From an uncultured Flavobacterium sp. (GTDB lineage Bacteria > Bacteroidota > Bacteroidia > Flavobacteriales > Flavobacteriaceae), in assembly GCF_937967675.1 (NCBI RefSeq), contig NZ_CALBSN010000015.1:1-28015 (forward strand): a stretch of DNA of 28,015 nt, given 5' to 3'. Of this stretch, positions 21,534 through 28,015 are shown piece after piece. The notes beneath the pieces were generated by a model. It ran no database searches. It was given only the letters and a program-made list of their open reading frames with translations, and was not told where the DNA came from. Made by a program: the position numbers and the translations under genes. How positions within the stretch are numbered: position 1 is the first letter of the stretch; each line of letters starts with the position of its first letter.

Positions 21534-23150
21534 ATGAAAAAGAAACTTTACTTATATATTGCTTTATTGTTAGGATTTTTGGGTTTTGCCCAACAAATCT
21601 CGTCTTCTATTGATTCTACCCAAATTAAAATTGGATCACAATTCAATTTAACCATCAAAGCAAAAGTAAACGCAAAAGATAAAGTCGTTTTTCCAGATGG
21701 GAAGTTTTTTGGTGCTTTGGAAATATTAGAATCATATCCTATTGATACCGTAAAAAATGACAACCAATACGAATTAATCAAAAAGTACGGGTTAACCCAA
21801 TTTGATTCGGGACGCTATGTGATTCCGAAATTATTGGTAAAAATCAATCAGAAAGAATTCCGTACCGATTCGCTTTCGATTTTGGTAAACGATGTAAAAG
21901 TCGATACCACGAAACAACAAATGTATGATATCAAAGACATCATCGCTACCGAAGAAAAACCAATGAGCGAATGGTGGAAACTCCTAATTTTATTGGTGTT
22001 GATTGTAGCTTCTGGATTTGCATCATACTTCATCATCAAACGTTTACAAAAAGACAAAAAACAAGAAGAAGAATTTTTCGCTTCACCAATTGAAAAAGCG
22101 ATTGCGTATCTTCAAAACTTAGATAAAAAACAATTAGTGCAACGCGGTGATGTGAAAGAATACTATTCTGAAATGACCGATATCACCAGAACATATATTG
22201 AAGAATCGATTCATATTCCAGCGATGGAAAGTACTTCGAGTGAATTAATGGAAGCGTTGAAAAAAGCGATTGCCGATAAAAAAATGTTTGTCAATCGTGA
22301 AGATTTAGAAAAATTCAAAAAAGTTTTAGAAAATTCCGATTTGGTTAAATTTGCCAAATCACAACCTTTACCATTTGAAATTGAAACCGATAAAAAAATC
22401 ATCGATAAATTCTTATTGGTAATTGACAAAGCATTACCTAGAACCGAAGATCAAGCTGCAATTTTGTTTGCTGAAGAAGTTCGTAAGAAAGAAATGCAAA
22501 AACAAAAAGCAAAACGTTTAGCGCTTTCAGCCGGAATTTCAGCCTTTTTATTGGTGGCTTCTGTTGTAATTTTCGCCTATACGATAGGATTTGATTTTGT
22601 GAAAGACAGTTATTTTGGCTATTCTACCAAAGAATTGTTGGAAAAAGAATGGATTACTTCGGAATATGGCGAACCAGCTATCATTATTTCATCGCCAAAA
22701 GTTTTAAAGCGAACGATTGATGAGAAAATTCAAAACAACCTTCCAGAAAACGTAAAATCAACCAGTCGTTTTGCGTATGGAAATATTACAGATGATTTCT
22801 CAATTGTTTTAATTACAACCGCTTACAAAGATACCACGAAGATAGATTTAGATTTAGCATTGGAAGCCGATTTGAAAGAATTAGAAAAGTTTGGAGCTAA
22901 AAATATCATCGTAAAAACAGGCGAATTTGAAAACGTAAAAGGTCTTTCAGGTAAAAAAGCCTATGGAACATTCACGGCTTTGGACACTGATAGCGAAGAA
23001 GATATAAAAATGCAGTACGACATTATGGTGTTGTCGCAACCGGGTGGCGCTCAAGAATTTTTCTTTATGTACAGGGAAGAAGATAAGCATGCCATGGAGA
23101 TTATTGAGAAAATTCAGAATTCAATTGAACTAAGAAAAGCCAAGAAATAA
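21534..23150 (+). CDS. Bat operon membrane protein with BatD-like N-terminal domain
   Basis: The 538-aa product has a signal peptide (cleavage near GFAQ, residue 19-20) and an extracytoplasmic beta-rich domain (about 22-125; SSIDSTQIKIGSQFNLTIKAKV, GRYVIPKLLVKIN) that recalls the BatD beta domain. Transmembrane helix 1 is at about 149-168, followed by a cytoplasmic helical region (about 180-325). A second transmembrane helix (about 331-350) leads to a C-terminal alpha/beta domain (about 360-538) that I do not recognise. It occupies the hypothetical-gene slot between DUF58 and BatA seen in Bacteroidota bat clusters. Start and stop overlap by one base with batA (TAATG). It may be a fusion of a BatD-like protein and a separate C-terminal module. 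Confidence 0.75.
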   Translation: MKKKLYLYIALLLGFLGFAQQISSSIDSTQIKIGSQFNLTIKAKVNAKDKVVFPDGKFFGALEILESYPIDTVKNDNQYELIKKYGLTQFDSGRYVIPKLLVKINQKEFRTDSLSILVNDVKVDTTKQQMYDIKDIIATEEKPMSEWWKLLILLVLIVASGFASYFIIKRLQKDKKQEEEFFASPIEKAIAYLQNLDKKQLVQRGDVKEYYSEMTDITRTYIEESIHIPAMESTSSELMEALKKAIADKKMFVNREDLEKFKKVLENSDLVKFAKSQPLPFEIETDKKIIDKFLLVIDKALPRTEDQAAILFAEEVRKKEMQKQKAKRLALSAGISAFLLVASVVIFAYTIGFDFVKDSYFGYSTKELLEKEWITSEYGEPAIIISSPKVLKRTIDEKIQNNLPENVKSTSRFAYGNITDDFSIVLITTAYKDTTKIDLDLALEADLKELEKFGAKNIIVKTGEFENVKGLSGKKAYGTFTALDTDSEEDIKMQYDIMVLSQPGGAQEFFFMYREEDKHAMEIIEKIQNSIELRKAKK

Positions 23151-24154
23151 TGGGAAAAGTAACCTTTTTAAATCCGGAATTTTTATGGTTGTTTTTGGTT
23201 TTACTAATTGCAATTGGTTGGTTATTTTATAAAAGAAACCAACTTTCGGCAACGGTAAAAATGAGTTCATTAGAACCATTCAAACAGAATAGAACTTTCT
23301 TGGCTAAAGCAAAACCGTTTTTATACGTATTGCGAATTTTAGCATTAAGTTCAATAATCATCGCATTAGCAAGACCAAGAAGCGTTGACGTAACCTCAAA
23401 ATCGAAAACCACAAAAGGAATTGATATTGTAATGGCAATCGATGTTTCGAGTAGTATGTTGGCAAATGATTTAAAACCAAATCGTCTAGAAGCTTTGAAA
23501 AAAGTAGCTTCCACATTTGTTCAAGATAGAATTAACGATAGAATTGGATTAGTAGTTTATGCTGGTGAAAGTTACACGAGAACACCTGTAACTTCTGATA
23601 AAACGATTATTTTACAATCGCTAAAAACCATCGAATATGATGATTCCATTATTGCTGATGGAACTGGAATTGGAGTAGGTTTAGCAACCGCAATCAACCG
23701 AATTAAAGACAGCAAAGCAAAAAGTAGAATCATCATCTTATTAACGGATGGTGTGAATAATTCAGGGACAATAGATCCTAGAACTGCTGCTGAAATTGCT
23801 AAAGAATATGACATCAAAGTGTATACCATTGGAATTGGAACAAATGGACAAGCCATGTTTCCAGTTGCAAAAGATGCGAATGGTAAATTGGTATTTAGAA
23901 GAATGCCTGTAGAAATTGATGAAGGCTTAATGAAAGAAATTGCGAAAGCTACAGATGCAAAGTATTTTAGAGCGACATCAAACAAAAAATTACAAGCTAT
24001 TTACGACGAAATTAATAAGTTAGAAACCACCGAAATTGACGAGAAGAAATTCTACAATTACGACGAGAAATACAAGCCATTCGTATTGATTGCGTTTGTG
24101 TTGTTAGGTGTTGAGGTGTTTTTGAGAAATTCAGTTTTTAGAGGAATCGTTTAG
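23150..24154 (+). CDS. batA: BatA, VWA-domain membrane protein
   Basis: The 334-aa inner-membrane protein has helices at about 9-27 and 57-74 and a C-terminal helix near 312-328. Between them lies a von Willebrand factor A domain with MIDAS motif DVSSS (98-102), a conserved Thr in GTGIG, and LTDGVNN. These features match BatA of the aerotolerance operon. The ATG overlaps the preceding stop by one base, and batB follows after 11 nt. BatA and BatB are thought to form a membrane complex activated by the MoxR ATPase. Confidence 0.92.
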   Translation: MGKVTFLNPEFLWLFLVLLIAIGWLFYKRNQLSATVKMSSLEPFKQNRTFLAKAKPFLYVLRILALSSIIIALARPRSVDVTSKSKTTKGIDIVMAIDVSSSMLANDLKPNRLEALKKVASTFVQDRINDRIGLVVYAGESYTRTPVTSDKTIILQSLKTIEYDDSIIADGTGIGVGLATAINRIKDSKAKSRIIILLTDGVNNSGTIDPRTAAEIAKEYDIKVYTIGIGTNGQAMFPVAKDANGKLVFRRMPVEIDEGLMKEIAKATDAKYFRATSNKKLQAIYDEINKLETTEIDEKKFYNYDEKYKPFVLIAFVLLGVEVFLRNSVFRGIV

Positions 24155-24165
24155 AAAGAAAAACA

Positions 24166-25209
24166 ATGTTTGAATTAGAAAGTCCAATATATTTTTACTT
24201 ATTAGCGCTATTACCCGTAATAGTAGCACTTTTTCTATTCAATTTGTTTTGGAAAAGAAAAAGACAAGCCATTTTTGCCGATTTGGAATTGTTTAATCAA
24301 TTGGCACCAGAGAAATCCAGCTTTAAACCGGCTTTGAAATTAGGAGTTTTGTTGTTAGCATTGGCTTGTATTATTATTGCTTTGGTGAACCCAAAAATGG
24401 GAACGAAAATGGAAACCGTAAAGCGTCAAGGAATTGATATTGTGTTTGCAGTAGACATTTCAAAAAGTATGTTAGCCGAAGACGTAGCGCCAAATCGATT
24501 AGAAAAAACCAAGCAAATCGTTTCGCAAATCATCAACCAATTAGGAAATGACCGCGTAGGAATTGTAGGTTATGCAGGAAGTGCTTATCCAGTTTTACCC
24601 ATGACAACCGATTATAGTATTGCTAAAATGTACTTGCAAAGTATGAATACCAATATGGTTTCTTCGCAAGGAACTGCTTTTAATGATGCTATTCAATTAG
24701 CGGTAGATTTCTTTGATGTAAAAGATACTAGTAAGTTAATCATCTTAGTTTCTGATGGTGAAGACCACGGAGAAGGAGTAGATGACGCTGTTGAATTGGC
24801 AAAAGAAAAAGGAGTTCGTATTATAACAATTGGTGTAGGAACCGAAAAAGGTGGCCCAATTCCCTTACGTGATGATAAAGGAACTATCGCTTCGTATAAA
24901 AAAGATCAAGAAGGACAAACGGTAATTACCAAGTTATATCCAGAAGTTTTAAAGAAAATTGCAGATAATACAAAGTCAAAATATATCGTGGGAACTACTA
25001 CAAAAGATGTGGTAGAAGAAATTAAAAAGTCATTAGATAAAATCGAAAAATCAGAATTCGAATCACAACAAATTGCTGATTTTGAATCGCAATATCAATG
25101 GTTTTTAGCTTTAGGATTTTTATTATTGTTAGTAGATGTTTTCCTATTAGAGAAAAAAACGGCATGGGTGCAAAAGTTGAACTTATTTAATGAAAAGAAA
25201 CATGCGTAA
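24166..25209 (+). CDS. batB: BatB, VWA-domain membrane protein
   Basis: The 347-aa product parallels BatA: two N-terminal helices (about 8-28 and 57-74), a VWA domain with MIDAS DISKS (97-101) and VSDGEDHGEG, and a C-terminal helix at about 310-327. The motif GSAYPVLPMTTDYS is typical of BatB. The last bases overlap the start of batC, implying translational coupling. Confidence 0.92.
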   Translation: MFELESPIYFYLLALLPVIVALFLFNLFWKRKRQAIFADLELFNQLAPEKSSFKPALKLGVLLLALACIIIALVNPKMGTKMETVKRQGIDIVFAVDISKSMLAEDVAPNRLEKTKQIVSQIINQLGNDRVGIVGYAGSAYPVLPMTTDYSIAKMYLQSMNTNMVSSQGTAFNDAIQLAVDFFDVKDTSKLIILVSDGEDHGEGVDDAVELAKEKGVRIITIGVGTEKGGPIPLRDDKGTIASYKKDQEGQTVITKLYPEVLKKIADNTKSKYIVGTTTKDVVEEIKKSLDKIEKSEFESQQIADFESQYQWFLALGFLLLLVDVFLLEKKTAWVQKLNLFNEKKHA

Positions 25210-25972
25210 GATACTTTACATAGTGCTATTATTGAATAGTGTTTTGCTTTTCGGACAAGAAAAAGACAAAAATCTTTACAACGGAAATCAGTCATTTAAA
25301 GAAAAAAAATACGCTGATGCCGAAGCCGATTTTCGTGTAACCGAATCAAAAAAATCACCTAAAAAAGCAACTGCTGGATATAACTTAGGAAATAGTGTGT
25401 ATCGTCAAAACCAACAAGGCGAAGCGCAAATTCGATATATTCAAGCCTTGGAACATGCGAAAACGAAAGAAGAAAAGTACCGAATTTATCATAATTTAGG
25501 TAACACTTTTATGCTAGAAAAGAAATATGATTTAGCAGCAGATGCTTATAAAAATGCGCTTCGAAACAACCCAAATGACGAAGAAACCCGTTACAATTAC
25601 GCTTTAGCTAAAAGAAAAAATAAAGACAATCCGCCACCAAAAGACAATAAGAAAGACAACAAAGGTGGTGGAGGTCAAGACAATAAACCACAGCCAAAAG
25701 ATAAAGACGGCAAAAACGACAAAGGAAACGATAAGAAAGATTCGGACAAAAACGATCAGAACAATAGAGACAAACAAGGCGACAACCAACAAAGTAAAGG
25801 TAACGGAGAGAAAAAAGAAGATAAAAACGAAAACCCAAAACCAAGCGGTGCCGACAAACAACGCATCGATAATATTTTAGATGCAGTTAATAATGCAGAG
25901 AAGAAAGTGCAGGACAAAGTGAATGCTAAGAAGGTAAAAGCACGTCCGGTTTCAAATGAAAAAGATTGGTAA
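25190..25972 (+). CDS. batC: BatC, TPR protein with Lys/Asp/Asn-rich tail
   Basis: The 260-aa product has a signal peptide. From the ATG at 25190 it reads MKRNMRK and overlaps batB by 20 bases; the in-frame ATG at 25202 (MRKILYIVLLLNSVLLFGQ) gives a neater signal and an 8-base overlap, and I cannot decide between them. Residues about 28-140 are three TPR-like units (for example YHNLGNTFMLEKKYDLAADAYKNALRNNP, 100-128). Residues about 143-222 are low complexity, almost only Lys, Asp, Asn, Gln and Gly, followed by a short conserved C-terminal helix. It is periplasmic, with a likely scaffold role for BatA/BatB. The three-base gap to batD suggests coupling. Confidence 0.88.
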   Translation: MKRNMRKILYIVLLLNSVLLFGQEKDKNLYNGNQSFKEKKYADAEADFRVTESKKSPKKATAGYNLGNSVYRQNQQGEAQIRYIQALEHAKTKEEKYRIYHNLGNTFMLEKKYDLAADAYKNALRNNPNDEETRYNYALAKRKNKDNPPPKDNKKDNKGGGGQDNKPQPKDKDGKNDKGNDKKDSDKNDQNNRDKQGDNQQSKGNGEKKEDKNENPKPSGADKQRIDNILDAVNNAEKKVQDKVNAKKVKARPVSNEKDW

Positions 25973-25975
25973 CAA

Positions 25976-27754
25976 ATGAAAAAGATATTTTTAGTTTTAT
26001 TCTTATCGGTTTACTATAATACTGTTTCCGCTCAAGTAAAATTTGAAGCACAAACAGAAAGAAGTTCTTATGGTTTAAACGAGCGCATTCAATTGGTTTT
26101 TTCTATAAATAATGAAGGGGATAATTTTGTAGCTCCAAAGTTTCCCGGATTTAAAGCGGAAGGACCTTTCATCAATAAAGGAAACCAAACTTCAATTACG
26201 ATTATAAATGGTAGAGTGAACCAAAAAAGAGAAATTTCAACTCAGGTCATTTACTATTTAACCCCAACTAAAAAAGGAACTTTTACTATTGGCACAGCTT
26301 CAATTGAATATGACGGAACAGTTTACAAATCAGCACCCATAAAAATTACGATTACCGATCCTATCCAAATGCCAAACTATCCAGGCCAACAACCAACAAA
26401 TGTGAATTATGGAGAAGGAATTCATTTGGTAGCCGAATTATCTACAAAAAATCCGTATGTAAACGAGCCCGTTACAGTAGTTTACAAGTTGTATTTCGAA
26501 CCTCGTTCAACGGTTGGGAATTTCAGAAATTTCAAAGCACCAAAATACAATGATTTCTGGAGTCAGTATATCGACATGAAGCAATTGCGTGCTGAACGCG
26601 GAAAATACAACGGCAAAGATTACAGCATGGTAGTGCTTCGAAAAGTGATTTTATATCCATTAGAATCGGGCGCTAAAACCATAGAACCTTTCAAAATCGA
26701 TTTAGATGCTGAGGTGCCAACAGGTCGTCGCGATTGGTTTGGTGAATACGAAATGCGAGTTATTGAAAAATCACTTTCAACAGGAACGCAAACCATTAAT
26801 GTAAAACCACTTCCAGAAAACGGAAAACCAGCGAGTTTTACTGGAGCTGTAGGGAATTTCGATTTTAAAGTAACTCCATCAAAAACAGCATTAAAAGCAG
26901 GCGAATCCTTAGATTTAGAAGTAAGTGTTTCAGGTAAAGGAAACTTAAAATTATTTACCTTACCAAAACCCGTAGTTCCAACTGCTTTAGAAATGTACGA
27001 ACCATCACATACCGAAAACGTACAAACACCATTAACAGGTATGGTAGGAAAAGTTTCGGACAAATACACGATTATTCCACAGTTTAAAGGTAAATACACG
27101 ATTAAACCAATGGAGTTTTCGTACTATGATTTGGGAAGTAAATCGTATAAAACCATCACATCAAAAGAAATTACAATTGATGTAGCGGAAGGTGATGCAA
27201 CGTTTGTAGCCAATACACCAAGTGCTAATAAACAAGTCATTCAGAAAAAAGAAGTATTTCAATTCAATAAGTTGAAAACAGAATTTGTTTCTGCTTCTAG
27301 AGAGGATTTCTTAGGTTCGGGACTATTTTATAGTTTGTTGTTAGCACCGTTATTATTGATTCCGATTGTGATGATTGCTAAAAAACAAAAAGAGGCTAAA
27401 GATGCTGATGTAGTGGGTAATCGAGTTAGAAATAACAACCGATTAGTGAAGAAATATTTGTCGGAAGCCAAAAAACAAATGGGCGACAAAGTTCCGTTTT
27501 ATATGGCAATGGAAAAGGCATTACACAATTTCTTAAAAGCTAAATTACATATCGAAACCGTTGAAATGAGCAAAGACAACATCATCGAATTATTACAACA
27601 ACGAAACGCATCCGAAGAAAGTATTAATCGATTTATGGAATTAATGAACGATTGCGAGTTTGCGCGATATGCTCCAGCAACCGATATCGCCATGACAAAT
27701 GATTTTGAACGAGCTGTGGAACGAATTTCAGAACTTGAAAAACAATTGAAATAA
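25976..27754 (+). CDS. batD: BatD, oxygen-tolerance family membrane protein
   Basis: The 592-aa product has a signal peptide (cleavage near VSAQ, residue 19-20), a large extracytoplasmic region of beta-sandwich domains typical of BatD (about 22-430; SSYGLNERIQLVFSINNEG, FPGFKAEGPF, YYLTPTKKGTFTIG, ISTQVIYY), one transmembrane helix (about 449-468) and a cytoplasmic helical tail (about 470-592). The start is 3 nt after batC, and its stop overlaps the batE ATG by one base (TAATG). The length is normal for the family. Confidence 0.92.
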   Translation: MKKIFLVLFLSVYYNTVSAQVKFEAQTERSSYGLNERIQLVFSINNEGDNFVAPKFPGFKAEGPFINKGNQTSITIINGRVNQKREISTQVIYYLTPTKKGTFTIGTASIEYDGTVYKSAPIKITITDPIQMPNYPGQQPTNVNYGEGIHLVAELSTKNPYVNEPVTVVYKLYFEPRSTVGNFRNFKAPKYNDFWSQYIDMKQLRAERGKYNGKDYSMVVLRKVILYPLESGAKTIEPFKIDLDAEVPTGRRDWFGEYEMRVIEKSLSTGTQTINVKPLPENGKPASFTGAVGNFDFKVTPSKTALKAGESLDLEVSVSGKGNLKLFTLPKPVVPTALEMYEPSHTENVQTPLTGMVGKVSDKYTIIPQFKGKYTIKPMEFSYYDLGSKSYKTITSKEITIDVAEGDATFVANTPSANKQVIQKKEVFQFNKLKTEFVSASREDFLGSGLFYSLLLAPLLLIPIVMIAKKQKEAKDADVVGNRVRNNNRLVKKYLSEAKKQMGDKVPFYMAMEKALHNFLKAKLHIETVEMSKDNIIELLQQRNASEESINRFMELMNDCEFARYAPATDIAMTNDFERAVERISELEKQLK

Positions 27755-28015
27755 TGAAAAAGCAGATTATACTATTCCTTTTGTTTTTGATTTCATTTGC
27801 CAATGCAAGTGAATCCATCGATGCTACCTTTAAAAAAGCTAACGATTTATACAACAAAGGCGATTACGAACAAGCGTTGCAATCTTTCGAAAGCATTGTA
27901 AACAAAGGCAACGAATCAGCAGATTTGTATTTTAATATTGCGAATTGTTACTACAAATTAGGAAAAGTAGCGCCATCGATTTACAATTACGAAAAAGCAT
28001 TGCTTTTAAACCCAG
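27754..28015 (+). CDS. batE: BatE, TPR protein (3' end outside window)
   Basis: The ATG at 27754 overlaps the batD stop. The 87 complete codons encode a signal peptide (MKKQIILFLLFLISFANA) and the start of a TPR region (YNKGDYEQALQSFESIV, then YFNIANCYYKLGKVAPSIYNYEKAL), the expected N-terminus of BatE. The gene continues past the window edge, where related proteins carry further TPR, membrane helices and an SH3-like end that cannot be seen here. Confidence 0.88.
   Translation, partial: MKKQIILFLLFLISFANASESIDATFKKANDLYNKGDYEQALQSFESIVNKGNESADLYFNIANCYYKLGKVAPSIYNYEKALLLNP

Noticed and set aside
23572..23985. 137-codon open frame on the minus strand
   Set aside because: It is antisense to the VWA domain of batA, whose motifs are intact. 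It has no own promoter or recognisable domain.
25604..25880. Overlapping open frames on both strands within batC
   Set aside because: They arise from the Lys/Asp/Asn-rich repeat-like codons of the BatC linker. The minus-strand products are implausible Val/Phe-rich strings.
26620..27099. 159-codon open frame on the minus strand
   Set aside because: It is antisense to batD and has no family features. Codon bias of the sense gene explains it.
1..28015. tRNA, rRNA, riboswitch, prophage or insertion-sequence features
   Set aside because: No cloverleaf, conserved RNA motif, transposase or phage gene was found by reading. Subtle RNA elements cannot be excluded without a covariance-model search.

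Overview
The window is AT-rich DNA from a member of the Bacteroidota, most likely family Flavobacteriaceae and close to Flavobacterium. The evidence is the gene families (DUF2480, DUF3078, DUF5689, a TonB-dependent receptor with a carboxypeptidase-like N-terminal domain, the Bat aerotolerance operon), several promoters of the Bacteroidota type (TTTG, about 19 nt, TAnnTTTG), the scarcity of Shine-Dalgarno sequences, and lipoproteins with acidic residues just after the lipobox cysteine, as in Bacteroidota surface lipoproteins. No tRNA, rRNA, CRISPR array, insertion sequence or prophage was seen. No gene-free gap exceeds 300 bases.

Layout. 1-2.7 kb: housekeeping genes (DUF2480 end, DUF3078 outer-membrane protein, hflX). 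2.8-8.9 kb: a minus-strand operon of a TonB-dependent receptor and two probable surface lipoproteins, divergent from a secreted endonuclease/exonuclease/phosphatase-fold enzyme; together they look like a nutrient-scavenging locus, perhaps for nucleic acid or phosphate esters. 8.9-11.1 kb: 3-hydroxyanthranilate dioxygenase and an ALDH7-family dehydrogenase, both amino-acid catabolism. 11.1-13.7 kb: a repeat-bearing intergenic region, a PhnA-domain protein, a small lipoprotein, a small beta-barrel protein and a metallophosphoesterase.

13.75-17.34 kb is the most unusual part. Two very small secreted-type proteins (77 and 58 aa) end in the same C-terminal signature, Pro-(x)-IIIVK[K/R]D. They are followed in apparent operon order by a lipobox-bearing TPR sensor histidine kinase and a NarL/LuxR-type response regulator, both with inferred TTG starts. 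A 19-bp sequence, TGCAGAAAAACTACAGCAA, occurs identically upstream of this operon and upstream of the next gene (a 75-aa two-helix membrane protein). In both places it lies exactly 19 nt before a TAnnTTT(G/A) -7 element, where a -33 element would be. This fits a self-regulated peptide-sensing two-component system whose regulator activates its own operon and a small membrane-protein output gene. It is a hypothesis from sequence alone.

17.3-19.4 kb: an AlbA_2/Schlafen-like protein and an aldo/keto reductase on the minus strand. 19.5-28.0 kb: the Bat operon (MoxR ATPase, DUF58, a membrane protein, BatA, BatB, BatC, BatD, start of BatE), tightly packed with start/stop overlaps and cut by the window edge.
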